A DNA stretch of 64,000 nucleotides from Phytoseiulus persimilis (lineage: Eukaryota; Arthropoda; Arachnida; Mesostigmata; Phytoseiidae). Where the stretch lies: the NCBI GenBank assembly GCA_037576195.1, contig CM075103.1, positions 37,709,250 to 37,773,249 on the forward strand, given 5' to 3'. The position numbers were made by a program, and so were the translations under genes. Position 1 is the first letter of the stretch, and every line of letters begins with the position of its first letter. The notes beneath the pieces are model-generated. The model saw only the letters and a program-made list of their open reading frames with translations. It did no database searches and was not told where the DNA came from. This document shows positions 26,191-38,752 of the stretch, piece by piece.

Positions 26191-26390
26191 GGGTAATCAT
26201 GTGCACCAGTCTCATTCTACGAAAAGTCGGCTGAAATTCCTAAATTGGGGATAATCGCGCTGGTAATGCTGTTTTCATGAGTTAGTGATCGTTCTCCCCA
26301 CCGTCAGCCACCTCCCCCTGCCCTATTCCCTCGAGATTCTCAGATTTCGTGAAAATCCGCGGGTGTCCGAATCAACTGCATCGCACTGTA

Positions 26391-27039
26391 TAATGTATCG
26401 CTGGCATTCCAATGGTATAGGCGGTATTCTGTGGCGTGTACTCCACAAACTTCATACGCACAATCAACATATGCTTCACGATAGAGGTGAATGATATATT
26501 TGAGGTGAAAATCTATCTTCAGAGAGATGAAAGCCATATTTCAAACCCTCGTCAATATCGAACGCAAGTTGCACTCCGGCGCCTCACACCATTTCAAGCC
26601 ATCGCGATCTTGGTGGGTGTATTGAAGATGGGCGTTGACCTTATTTTTCTTTTCTAGGAAGTCCTCGTTATTCCCTTCCGGAAGCGGTGTTTGTCGCCGT
26701 CCGAATCCCGTGCTGATGACTTCTGTTAGTCGCTTTCCTCCGGTTGGAGAGCAGATCAGTGCGTTCCATTCAGACGACTGGGCAATGTCGTATTTCTTCC
26801 CGACCGATTGAGGGACATCGCTCAACAGAACACAAAAATCTCAGAGAGAATGAACGTTCGAGCTACGCTTGTGGTTCGTTTTGGACAGAAGAATTCACCA
26901 GTCCCATCTTGTATGGTTCTCTATCCCTGGTGGAGACATGTTCTCAGCCACGCCGGCGTCCGCAACTCTTGTTGGGAGGTCAAATGGCGAATGACTTCGG
27001 GCCGGGACACTAGCGTGAACTATGCAGGGAAACGTCGAT
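26391..27039. other. Region between the Tc1 element and a reverse transcriptase relic
   Basis: A 94-codon minus frame (26541-26825) and overlapping plus frames (26744-27013, 26808-27095) are open without a recognised domain. The plus frame 26808-27095 runs into the reverse transcriptase relic that follows and may be its degraded upstream part. Confidence 0.35.
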
Positions 27040-27660
27040 CGGAGCGTGGAAGCCTCTATTCTGTCGACGTCAAAAACGCCTTCAATTCTCATTGACGTTG
27101 TCTGAAGCGTCTTCAAATCAATGGGCTCGTTCTGGAGCTTCATTCCCGCGTCCGCTATCCACACGCCACTCAGACTCAATTATTCCTCGCAAAGCATCGG
27201 AGCTCATCAGGGTCTGCTGTCAGCGAGGAGCGCATCGGCTCCGTCCCCGCTCAATCTGATACTCCAGCCTCTGCTGCTCCGATTCAGGAGCGAGGTGACG
27301 GTTCTTAGTGGCCCCTCTTAATGTTGATTCAGAGGCTGTGATAGCTGGTCCCCGACATCAGTTCTGCGGCCCCAGTCATCAACTGCGACGTGTGTGGGGG
27401 TTTCTCTCACGGAAATCAAAACCTGAGGTGTTCTTGACGATTCCATACTTCTCATTTTCACCATGCGCTCGCCCCAACTGGATGATGACCCCCTGGACCC
27501 GTCGGGGAGAGTCGCTTTTCAAGAAAAAATGGGTTTCGGATTGCTAGGAACTCCTCCACTTCTCAGGAACGAAGTCCCGTGTTTCGATTCTCCAACACAT
27601 CTGAACGTCAACAGGAAATCAGGTTCTTCGAGATCAACGCTAATACATCTTTGATGATGA
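27040..27660 (+). pseudogene. Reverse transcriptase fragment of an invertebrate retroelement
   Basis: Read in several frames, this plus-strand stretch carries the order of a reverse transcriptase palm. LYSVDVKNAFNS matches motif A (the catalytic Asp region). GAHQG followed by LILQPLLLRFRSE occupies the position of motif B (consensus Q/HQGDP) and the following helix. SGPLNVDSEAVI then FQEKMGFGLLGTPPL match the region after the YLDD box. The YLDD box itself is not readable. There is a stop right after motif A and at least two frame changes. By pattern it belongs to the same unclassified family as the C-terminal fragment at 30319-31060, where GAQQGDP...YLDD reverse transcriptases are followed by a zinc/nuclease-like tail. 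It is a dead fragment with no visible termini. Confidence 0.6.
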
Positions 27661-30318
27661 TTATATTTGAGCTCTCTTCAACAGATCCTGAGCTTGTCTC
27701 CTGCGGAATTGGATAAAAGAGGAGAGGAAGCGCAAAATGGGGACTCGAATTTGGTGGATTCGAGGGACGGTTCGGATAGCTAGAGCCCACTGACGATTCA
27801 CGCCGGTGCGCGGAGAACCAATCCAAGAGGTCTCGAATGAGACCAAACGATGCTATTCCTCATATTCATCGCACTGTGACGATGATTTCGCCCCGGTCTG
27901 ATCATACACTTCGGCCCTCTCGGCACCTCTCAGGCGGGCTACGGCTGCGGCACCCCTCGACATCCTGGACTGCCGAAGTCGGAAAAGTTTGGCCACCTCT
28001 GCCCTAGTCAGAGGCAGACTTCAAGGAGTCACCGCTCGTCGAACGAGGGAACGAGCTGCGAAACTTGAGGTAGCTCCCGGGTTGGTCCAACTTCTCCTAG
28101 GAGATCGACAACGATATCAAAAAAGTCGGGATGCGATTTGCTGCGAGAGCGACCCAATCTCGTTATAATCAAACTTCTTGGTCACCAAGCTCGTTAGAGT
28201 TAATGTGATCGAAGAGGAGATCCTGCTCTAGATCAGCAAAGTCACGAGCCATACTCGGAGCTCTGTTGCCATGCCTCCAAGCCCTTGTTCTGAATTCTCT
28301 CACGGTTTCTGTAGAAGCATCGAGGAGGCCACGGAAAATACCGTTATTGCAGCCGGATCCTTTACAAAACTCACTTAATTTCAGCTGTTCCAATGCGGGG
28401 GGGGGAATTGAGAAGTCTTTTGAATCCGGAACCCAGCAATGCAGCGGTCCGAGACTGAAGCCCTTGGATATCCTTCTCCGAAGTTCTCCTTCGCACGGAG
28501 TGGAGGTCTCATAATACCTAAAACTGGGAAATCAGTCTGTTTGGAAAAACAAGACGTTCTCTTTCCTGTTCAGCTCAAGACCCCTTCTCTGCGAACAGCA
28601 CAGAAGAAGCATCCGCGTTTCGTCGAGCAGATTCTGCCGTGTCTGGGAGAGAACATGAGCTCCCACACGAACGAGACTTCGCAGACAGCAGGGTCATTGT
28701 TACAATATCCATCACGTACGGATCACGAGTCCACGAAGAATTGCGATGGAAAAACCAACCCAACTCATCATGCTCTGAGTGGAGTTTTGATCCTCTGTGA
28801 AAGTTATGTTGATGCCTGTATGGCAGGGCTGGCATCAGGATATCCGCATTTCAACGAAGGCAACCTCAGCTGCCGCCAGAGGTTCCTGTGTCAGACGTTC
28901 CTATGTCACTTGAGATAATCATGATTTCTCATGATTCAGATCATCACGATGATGATGGATCATGATCAGGCCTAACACTGGTGTCGAGACACAAACAGAG
29001 AATTACGTAACTTGTCATTCCGAACAGGCACGCTTCCGAGGGTTGGTATATGGCTGAGAAGTCACCCAGGAGCCCAAGTTTACAGACGCAATTCATATGG
29101 ACGCTCTATGGCCACAATATGTGGCGCCATTCTTTTCTACTCATGCAGCACTATGCGACGCTTCCCCGCGAATCGAAAACACGCGTGGAATCGGCGGATC
29201 ATATTCCATCATCCGCTCCCTCTGATGATGTCCATGCTTCCGGACGCAGGCGACTTTAATACAAAAGGTCGGACAAAAGCCCCGCGTTAGTTCCTGCACG
29301 TGGCTGCCGGGCCTTCTAGCGCTGCATCCTTGCCGCCGCTCACTGATCGTTGATTTGTCAATCAGTGGAGTGCATTCAATGCTGCTGTGAGGGGCGAAGT
29401 TACGAGTCTGATGTGTCTACTTTGAATGGAAGCACCGTCCGACAGCGCCTATCTCTCTGTTTCTTTCGGCGACATCATAGCCTTAGGCGCTGCCGTCGTC
29501 AACTGAAAGCGCTCGATGGAATATTCGTCGCGGAGGGAGTTCGCCCAGCCAGGTTTGCTCGAGGGCTTCTCGGAGGATAACTCCGCGCATTCGCCGTCCC
29601 CGTTCACCAGCCAACTTTTTTCCTACAATGATTCTTTTTCTCAACGCGTCTCTGCCCCCGTGGGCCGTCTCGGGCATATTTCTCGTATGAAGTCCCTTGA
29701 TCAACTTGTACCGTACATCATCGGAGCCCGTTGAGGATTAGGAAGGACAGAGCTCCGAGAGAAGGACAGTGGAGAAGTCCAGATTTAGTGCGGAATCTCT
29801 ACCTGATTGCTATCCCGGCTAACCCGGCCTCATGGACCCGGAGGATCTCCGTCGAATGTTCCAAAGCGATGCGGGTTACCCGGTGGTCAGTGGATTTTAT
29901 TCGCTGGCCGATTGAATAATGCATAAGCGACATGATTCCCCACGAGTTGCCGCCCTGGTAGACGTCCGACCAGAGACAAGAGGAATAGAGCGAGGAGAGG
30001 GAGAGAGAGGAGGCGCCTTGGAGACGCATCACAATTCAAATGCGCTTGTCCGCAAAGAGGAGTAACTCATCTGCACTTGCCCCATCAAGTGTTCACCATG
30101 CCGGAAGAGCCAGCCTGAGGCGCCAGTTCTCCAGGATGTTGTTAAACACAATCCGAAATTGCTGACTTCATTCTATTCCCAAGATCGAATACGAGGAGAA
30201 CCATCGAGAGTTCCTGGAGCCGCTCTGCCGAATTCAAGTATTTCTTCTGCGCATAAAATGGTTTTTGTAACTTCATTGTATGCGGTCTATAACGAACGGT
30301 GTTTATCACAAAGACCCT
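27661..30318. other. No recognisable gene; possible hAT end and simple repeats
   Basis: Open frames such as 28439-28918 plus (159 codons) are unassigned. At 27985-28001 the sequence AGTTTGGCCACCTCTG resembles the right terminus of a hAT element, but no matching left end was found. ATGATCATG-type simple sequence lies at 28918-28975. A G run is at about 28398-28406. Confidence 0.4.
27886..28001. mobile_element. Possible solitary hAT terminus
   Basis: The stretch ends AAAAGTTTGGCCACCTCTG, whose reverse complement CAGAGGTGGCCAAACTTTT is a typical hAT 5' end, and is preceded by CG-rich sequence. No partner end or 8-bp duplication was located, so this may be a truncated copy or coincidence. Confidence 0.3.
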
Positions 30319-31060
30319 CTAGCCGATTCCGGCGAGCACTTCCCCCGATGGCAGCGATCCAGCCACCGCCGCGCCGTTACCACGCTGAACCTCCAACGAC
30401 ACCCTTTGCAGCAAGAAACCTCCTGCTCTCCTATCCCCCGATGCAATCTCAATGCGCCTCCCAAGATCCTGGAGGAAAGCGTCCGTCGACTGTCCAATGA
30501 CTCCCAGAGTTTCGATCGCGACCGGCTGAACGATGTATCGGCTTTCTAGCTCCCGATACTTCGAGAACTTGTTGTTCTCGGCCAAGCTAGCCACCGTACC
30601 CGCGGAACGGGCGGAACCTGCCAGATGAGACGGTGCCAGGGTGTCCCAAACCGTCGCATTTCAAACGAGGGACTTCCCCGCCCTCCATCAAGAGAGCGCT
30701 AGGCCGTCAGGGCGAAGAGCCGTGTTGCGCGACAAACCCGTGGGCTCGAGATCGCTGGCGATCCTCGCGGACCGCAGAGCGCACGAGATGACGTTGTTGA
30801 GAGCTCTGTGTCTTGGGTGCTGTCCGGAACTTCGGGAGCAACTCAACCCGTGGTCCCCGATTTCGGATACCTGTACGTTGCAGCGGGCGCACGTATGCGG
30901 GGCGCAGACTCTCATAGACTCTCCGTCGATGTGGGAAATATCGTTCGGGGATTCGGATCTGATCGTCGGAAGCCGCACTCGATTGTCCACTCTCAACGGG
31001 AGAGCGCTCCAGCGGAAGACGAGGAAACCTTTCTTCCGTCTGGAGGCCTATTCCGCCGCC
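30319..31060 (-). pseudogene. C-terminal zinc and nuclease-like part of a retroelement protein
   Basis: On the minus strand one frame, interrupted by two TGA codons, carries a conserved series known to me from uncharacterised reverse transcriptase proteins of invertebrates. First a Cys/His cluster (APHTCARCN... GDHGLSC, then H in GQHPRH), then EPTGL...LRPDG, then WNATVWDTLAPSH with both Trp-to-stop changes just before it, then VQPVAIETLGVIG, and finally DLGRRI...FLLQRVSLEVQRGNG. The RPDG and W-x-A-T-V-x-D blocks look like a PD-(D/E)xK-type nuclease core, which is my inference. The two stops replace residues that are Trp in relatives, consistent with TGG-to-TGA decay. No termini were found. 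The related reverse transcriptase fragment at 27.04-27.66 kb is in the opposite orientation, so the two are separate pieces. Confidence 0.7.
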
Positions 31061-34000
31061 AGCCGCCGATCAGGGTTCTGATAAGATTACGGCCTCCAGC
31101 CTGAACGCAGAAAATTCGGTGAGGTCCGGAAAGAATAATTTTTATCCCACATTGCGCATGTAAACCGGGGATACTTCCCAGAAAAAATCCAGTCGCTCCA
31201 CCTAAGGAAAGTGAACATATTTTCGAATTTGCGCATATATTCAGTGGACTTCACCGTGAGTCGAGTGTCTGGAGACACGGCCAAAAAAATCTCCGACATC
31301 AGCGAAGACGCAGCTCGAAAAGGGGAATTCGGGACACCCTGATCTCGGTTAGAGTGAGTGTTCAGCGTTTGAGGGTTGGCGCATCATATCGGGGAGGAGA
31401 GTCGTTCGGCGACATCTGCCGTCGTGGTTTAGAAACTCATACAGTCGTACACGGGACAACAATTGGGAGAAGGAGAGGAGTCTCCTCAAGCAAGCAATGC
31501 CTCGAACTCATGTTTCCAACTCACTGACAAGAGTTCCACGTCGGCGGTCTTACTTAGCCAAGGCAGGGCTTCTAGATTTGTAACGTCCTATTCTTCAAGT
31601 CAACAATCTTGCGTGGGTTCGGTTCAAATTTGGCACACTGTACCTCCGCCTCTCTCTTGCAAGTGCCGGAAGCGATACTCTCGTGAGTGGGTTTCACTGA
31701 ACGATGAAGTGTACCAAGATGTAGCCCAGAATCAGCGGAAGGTTTCTCGAGATTCCCCCCACCGCCAACATTTGAATTTGCGATATTTTCGTTTGATACA
31801 TCGGCTGACTGAGTGACTCGACTGTCACGTGTAATTCACGATCGGACGACTTGCTCTGAAGTCATGTCAGGGATTCGGGCTGCGCGGATAGCTGCAAAAG
31901 CGATGAATAGACCGGGATCGAAGATAAGGGGGGGGGGGGGCAAGTTTCTCAGATCAACGCCGAGCGCGCCTCAGATTGTGAGTGCCAGGGTTTGTATCAA
32001 TGTGTCCAAGTTCATCACTGAGCTCTTGTTGCGATGTCTCGGTTGACGAGGGAGATAAGGAGTATCATGATCGGGTGACCCCCGAGGCTTCGATTGGTGC
32101 GAGACCAGTTTGGTGGGCTCAGGATGTCCCCATTTCCTGCATCGTAAAACGTGACGGTTCCCTACTCTCCTTTCCCGTCCGCCATGAGCGCTATCCCGGA
32201 ACCACCCAACGTTACCAGAGAGGCTCAGCGGGTAAAGTCCCCTCCAGCGTCAGTAAAACGGTGACAATCGACCCGCGCAGCCCACGCACGTGGCCGGCGA
32301 AAGCAGAGCCAAAATCGTGATTCCTGGTCGATAGGTCGTGCTCGTTAACAACGCCAACGATCGCATGTCTGAGCGCGAGCGAGCGGCATCACCTCCCTAC
32401 TCCAACTATATCTGCTGAGAAATTTCATCGGGCTTGAAGAGTATGCCACGAGAAACTGTACATTTCACTGGCATCGCTCAGGATTGCGGAAAAAAAACTC
32501 GCTGGAGATTCAGTGATCTCCCGTGCTTGCTCCGTTCTTAACGCGTCGCTCGTCATTGTCCGGGCTGCACCTGCTTATCCCGACAACCAACTCCTCCAAG
32601 CCCAAACGTTTCCACCACTTCACTTTCCAATCGCAGGCGCTGCGAAGCTCGTTGGGAGGACGGACGATGTTTTTCCAAACGGAACTGAGGCACACACAGC
32701 AGGACGAAGCATCAAAGCGCATCATTTATATGAGAACAGGCTCAAGTTTTTCTCTCTCGGAACTCCTTGCTCTTGTTCAGCGCTTCTCCGCCCAGATTTT
32801 TTATTTCGTTCTGTGTTGAAGAAACTCAGATGTCGCTGGCTTCGACTGAATGAACGGAACGACAGTCAGCAGCTGTTACAACGATGTTCTTCTTGGGAGC
32901 AACTGGGCGCACAGCGAAGGCAGTCTGAATTTCGATTCTTAAATATTTTGCAGCGTATTGAACAAGCGAAAGATCTCGAGTGATCGTCGCTTCAGTGATC
33001 CGCTCTCTGCTCCTGGCTTGCAGTGGCAACTAAAGCTTAGCCTTGCTTGAGCGGCAACTGCGAGTCCAAGTATCGGGGTGTGCTCAACCACTGCGATGAG
33101 GACCCGGCAGCTTTGTGATCTTGGTTGAACTCTCGCGTTTGAACTCAATCGAAGGCGCGCATGGAGCGGTCGAAACCATCTTTCGAATATTGAATTCGCT
33201 AGATTTCGCGGCCTCCAGTCTTCATTTCCCGGATACGCAAACGTCGCTCCGAGTGGCGGTTGACAAAGAACCTCTCCTGGCTGTCAAGAGAATCGGGATT
33301 TGGAGAAGCGCATGTTTCAGAGAATGTCTGTGCCGATCCTGAATCCTTCGCAATCTTCAATCTCACTACGGTCAGAGATTTCCGCGTTGCCCTCCCGCCA
33401 TCCGGTCAGAACCCTGCAGGCGAACTAGGAAAGGAAACTCAGGAGAGTCTTGATGAGTACAGGCATGTAAGGTGTCGCCCTGATCCGAGGCGCTGCTAAC
33501 GTTATTGGATGCCCATGGGTTCGTTGAGAAAATGCGGGCTTTGCTCCCGGAATACATACTCACTTCTCACGGTACGGCGGCTGTACAAGTTTCCCGTGCT
33601 GATCGAGGTTTCCCCATCGGGCTTCTCAATTTTCTCCGCATCTCTTTGGGTCGATCCTTCTGGAACCATTTCCTGGGATGGTCATGCCGAGGGAGGCCTT
33701 CAAAAAGGAGCAGCTCCGCAGAATGATCTTTCCAAGATTCCCTTCGGAGCCCTAGCGTAGAACACTTCAGATCGCTATGTTTTGAATCGATTTTCTCCTG
33801 AGTGCTCCCCAGCTGAAGAATGCCCTGAGCATCTCTCACTTGGGAGAGCAGCTACCTGATCCCGAGCCACTCAACGACAAAGTCGTTCGGAAACGAGTTT
33901 TGGAAACCAAGCAGATATGATGTATCCCATATTGGGTCTAAGGTATTTCTTTTCGGGAATCGCCTTCGAGCGAGACCGTTGTTCGTGGGTAGTAGTAGCT

Positions 34001-36834
34001 CGTGTTTCCGGGTGACTACCTACACGAGGAACCCATTGGGATCGTACAGGGGGAGAATCAGTTTGAAGGAAAATGTTTGAGATGTCCCGTATGGGTGAAA
34101 CAAATGTCCACATTCGGCTGCATACTTTCTGAAATATCCTGCGATGAACACCGATCTATTGGTCCTCGCCCACAACTTCCCTGACGTATGAGATGAGAGG
34201 AAGCCAATCGAGCGTTTGATGAAAGCATCGGATCGAGTATTCCATGTAAAGGCACTTTACTTCAGCTAGAAGAGAAGACGCTCAAGGCTGACCATATAGC
34301 TGTATCGGTACGTTCTCCTCCAGTTTGACAGCTCTCAGCATCCGGTCGTGTTGAGAAGGCGCTGATAATTATCAGGAAGAGGGATTGATCACCTGCTGAG
34401 CCTCGGCTATCTGGGCCTATATCCAATCAAGAGAAGAGGAGAAATCTATCCGAGATTTCGATTTGGCAAAGACACACGGTCATCGGTCGATAAGACATCT
34501 CTCTCAGTTGAACAATTGAGGAGAGCATCCATTTTTCTCCGCGGGCTTGACGCGACCATTCTACACGTATATCTCTCCCATCAGATCGCTTCTCTCAACT
34601 TTCCGATACGTGGTTCTCATATGCTCAACAATACTAAGCAGACGGGTTTCGAGATTCGATCGGCTCCAACTCCCGGCAATCAAAAGATTCGGACTCCAAT
34701 GAGCAAGTCGAACTTTCGGCTATGAACTAGGTGGAGCGGAAACTAAGATGATCCACAAGACTTCACACTTCTGTTTCCTAAAGTGTCACCTGAACAACGT
34801 TAGATGCCATTCTCAACGACGAAGACACGTTTCCTCCCGCTCCCTCCATTTTTATCAGAAGAATACCTCGCAGATAAAGATTGATTGCTCTGCTGAAACG
34901 GGCAAAGAGAGGGAGTGAGATAGAAAGTGGAAGAAAATCAGAATTGGCATGAACGAAGAAAGTGCATGAGGAGACGGGAAGGCAATCCGGTTCACCGTAG
35001 CTCGGTGCGCAAAGGCCTCGTGGCCCTGCGGGGGTAATGGAAATAAATAGAGCACAGAGGATATATAGGTTCCTCTGCTTACCTTTCTTCTCTCTCATCG
35101 GCATCGTTCCTTGCTCCTCGCCCGCTAACCGGGGTAGTGAAAAGCAGCTTAGGAGGTCTTCCCAGCCAGAGGAAACGTTCGCTGGCAGTCTCTGACGGTT
35201 TCACCAAGATGGTTCAGTGACGTCATGGATATCATTCCGAGTTGAATGTATTATAAAACAGGGAGATCGCAGAGATCGACGAGAACTCGTGATGACTTGG
35301 CTGTGGAGAATGATTTCGTGCGACTTCCGATCGCTTCAATGGGTAAGAAGATTTCGAAATATACGGAATGCGCGGATGTCGAAGGGTCTTGACCTTCCTG
35401 AATTCAATCCAAAACTACGGGACCCTCACCTCATGAATCCAGCTCGACGATTCAAGCCCGGAGGGAAATATCCACTCTCTCTGTTCCATGCCAATTCTCC
35501 TTGCGTCAGGCTTCGGGCTTGGAAAAGTTGCAAGAAGCAAGACTACATGGATCGCAACTAATATTCTCCATCGCAGGTCGATGAGTCGATTTTTCAATGA
35601 GACGTTTGACTTCACGGTAGCCACGGAAGAAAAAGCTGCTCGCCCGGCCATACGGCGATGCGCTGCGTCAGCTCGCCATCGCTTGGTGGCGAGTCTGAGT
35701 CTGGGCGACGTGGCTCATATGTAGCTCCAATGCCACAGGTTGCCGCGGTTGACACGCCTTTTCCTGCGAATTTCGTTGCGTGAGCGGTACTCACAGCTAT
35801 CCCGTTAATGTTCGTTCGTTAAGACATGATGCTTCTGCGGAGTTCGAATCGAACGGCTGAGAGGAGCATTATTTTTCTCTGCATCTTAAGGAATCGAATT
35901 CTGATTATCGTTCTTTGTGGGCCGGCGAGACGTCGAAGGGGAAACCAGCCGAAGTTCCTCGCCAGGACAGATCGATGTGTGTTTCTGCCCAGATGCACCA
36001 ACAGAGGGGCGCAGGTCTAGATTAGGAGTGCTATTATAGTTTGCCTGATCGACTGCATGGTATACCGACGAACCACCGGCGCGGTCCCAGTCTCAGGAGG
36101 CCCCGCTCAATCTGAAACTCTCCGACTATCGTCCATAAGAATGCAGTCGGCCAGTGCAGCTAGCGCGGCAAATCGAGCTAGGGTAGCTGGAGCAGCAAGC
36201 TAGTTGGCTGCCTGAACGGCACGCCAACTGACCGGCCGCCGCGGTCAGGAAAGGGGATGTACACAAAGGACATCGCACGAATTAAATTTAGCTACTTGCT
36301 GAGTCCATGGAAGTGCCCACTCTTCCCCGCTCCTACACTGTCCCCTGTGTTCTTCTTGTTCCTTTCTAACTCCTCGCTATCCTGTTCGTCTATCTCTTTT
36401 GCTCACTCTCATCTCTCAGCTTCACCCGTTTCTTCCCAGCCTTGTTCCACTCTCCTGGTCCACCGTCTCGCCGGACATCTTCGCATTCCCCTTGTCGCCG
36501 CCAGTGACCACATTGTGGACGACTTGCGCAGGCCAGAGAGCTTCACTGTGGGGTGGATGAAAGGGGAAGGGCGACACAACGAAGGGACCGAGACTCTAAG
36601 CCGCAAACAAGGTTAAGTTAGTTACAAAAGACTCCAGTGACGGGGGAGCCAGAGCAGCTGCGAGAAGCGGAAGGGGGGGGGCGGAGGAGAAAGTGGAGAA
36701 GATCGGGAGAGGAACGCAACAGCGAAGAGGCGTACGAATCGAGAGGAGAGCCCTAATGAATTGGCTGCACCAAACGAATCCTCTTCTGAAGAGGAGAACT
36801 ACCTGGGTTCCCACGCTCCTCAGGAAGTTTACCA
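31061..36834. other. No recognisable gene or mobile element
   Basis: Unassigned open frames include 32513-32983 plus (156 codons) and 31463-31816 plus (117 codons). A 13-base G run lies at 31928-31940 and a shorter one at about 36674-36682. No paired termini, tRNA genes or known domains were seen. Confidence 0.4.
31928..31940 (+). repeat. G13 mononucleotide run
   Basis: Thirteen consecutive G bases. Similar runs are at 15913-15924 (G12) and 55518-55533 (C16). They are likely to be length-variable and may mark assembly uncertainty. Confidence 0.9.
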
Positions 36835-37194
36835 ATGAAGTCTAACGATCTGCCGAAGGCCTCTAACTTCTCAGCTGACGGGTTTACCGGGTCTATCACT
36901 ATTGAACTGGATCCGTCGGCCGACGCTCAACGTGTGGCGTACGCTGCCGTCGAAAGAAAAACCGGCAACAAAGAAATTGACCTGGTACCACCCATTTTTC
37001 TTTCCGAAAAAGCTCATCAGAACTCTCCTCGAGAAAAATTCGCGTCCGGATCGATTCAGCGCGATCGTTCTCATCGAAAACTTTCACTGAGCGTAGTGGC
37101 TTACTCTATGCGACGAACATTAGATCGGAATGCTGAATCGTCGGAGAGCTGGCCAGGAATTCTAGCGAAGCGCCTCAGGCGAAGACCACGATGA
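36835..37194 (+). pseudogene. Possible retrotransposon RNase H fragment
   Basis: A 119-codon frame contains DPSADAQRVAYAAVERKT followed by LVPPIFLSEKAHQNSP. This resembles the BEL/Pao RNase H pattern in which a catalytic Asp-Ala-Ser is followed by an AYAAVVY block and then a ...SKARVAPxK block. The resemblance is partial: the expected DAS reads DPSADA and the IPRLEL block is not recognisable. It is listed as a tentative relic. It could equally be an unrelated or chance frame. Confidence 0.25.
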
Positions 37195-38752
37195 GCAACG
37201 TGGCGATTCGGCTTCTGAGTACACATGGTACATTCTATTCGCGGTTTTGCGATCACACAAACGGTGCTGGAGTAAGCCAGATCAGCCCTGGCAAGCCTCG
37301 TTGCAGTAACACGTGAGCCGGACCTGGGTTCAACACTTCGGAAATTCCCCACACGACAAAGAACCTCGTCGAGCCAGCCCAGCGCGGCGGCACATCATGA
37401 TGGAAGAGGTCAGTTCAATCTTGCGGAACGATGCGTATTCGACTGAATATTTTCTTCCAGCGAGCCTCTCGCATGGTCCCCGCAAGCTGGCACAACACAT
37501 GCCAGCTTGAGATTGAGGAGGAGGCTCTAGGGGACCTCTAGGAGCGCCGTCGGAAGACCTTGCTCTGCCAGTCATGGCCCTGGCTTAGCTGTGTGAGTAC
37601 AAACGCAGCGGTTTCGCAGGGAGCCAACCCGTGTCTCTGGTCAACGAGGCCCTTAACCGGCGAAACAACGGCAATCGAGTTATCAAAACTGACGGAAACA
37701 CGGTATCTGGCTCCCGCCGGCAAACAGTCCTGGATAGGAGGAGAAACTCCGAAAACTCCGAACCGACAGCCGAGTTGCTCGATATGGGAAGCTTTCTGAC
37801 TGCTTCACTCTTGTCGACTAGGTGAGTCAACCCGGTTTCTCAGCCCAATGCTCTGCTCTGTTTGCCGAAAAGTGCGAGAAAACGATCTCCTGGTTGAGAA
37901 TATTCCGATGTTCGAAAAACTCCCTTATTAAGGTAGTGTTGCGCAGGTGAACGGCGCAAGAAGAGCCGCAGCAGGCCGGATCTTCCAGCGAAAATGTTGA
38001 TCCGCTATGAGGAGACTGAGGCTCGACCAAGACTCCGATCCCATCCATGGACAGCTCTGGGGTCGGCGGAGATGGCGGTTTAGCAATGAGCATCCGAACA
38101 GTCTGCCCCCTTCGGAACTTGGAATTGGAATTGCGAACTCGACTACTGTTTCTTTTCATTTCTGAGACACACTGTTTTTGTCTTCTTCTGATCTCCTTGA
38201 ATACGTTTGGCTCCCATCCCCATGGTGCGTGAGTTTAACTCCTTCCATTTCCTCGATTTCGATACTTAGATTTGATGCTCTGTTGTGTACTTTCGAATGT
38301 TAAGAAAATATGTCATCCATCGAACTGACGGGAACTTCACTCTCTCCGAAGTAATTGCATGCACGTTTAGAATGAAAATGCGAAATTCCGAGAGCCAAGC
38401 TGAAAGTCGGATGGTATGAAATACGGAAAAGGCATATCAGATTGAAAAGCTTCGAAATGCCTGATGTTTATGGCAGTCTGCGTGAATGCTCACCGGTTGT
38501 TGGACATGAGTAAGCTCAGCGGCATTGGAGGGAAATGGAAAATTATTCGCGGAGCCCACTCCCATAATGGATGTGGAGGGAATACGGAGCTATCAGCTCC
38601 TGATAGCCATGCCTTCATTTCTGCTACCAGTGAGAAAAAACTCGTCCCGCCAAAGGTCATGAGGAGGCAGGATGGCGGGCCCGTGGAGTTCAGCGATATG
38701 TCTCCGTTCTTCCAGGATGGATGGATATTTATTGGTCATCTCCCCTCTATCT
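37195..38752. other. No recognisable gene or mobile element
   Basis: Short unassigned frames only. The frame at 38464-38784 plus (106 codons) has no known domain. Confidence 0.4.

Larger units (their letters stand above)
24757..26388 (-). mobile_element. Tc1-like DNA transposon, nearly complete
   Basis: The element is about 1,632 bp, the usual size for Tc1. It has long terminal inverted repeats of about 210 bp: the left arm (about 24757-24960) reads GTGCGGTGCAGCTGATTCC near its end, and the right arm in reverse complement reads CAGTGCGATGCAGTTGATTC. Both arms share further blocks such as GAATTTCAGCCGA and GAGACTGGTGCA. A TA dinucleotide flanks each end (24755-24756 and 26389-26390), as expected for Tc1/mariner target duplication. 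The arms have diverged at many positions, so the copy is old. It encodes one transposase on the minus strand, now broken. Confidence 0.92.
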
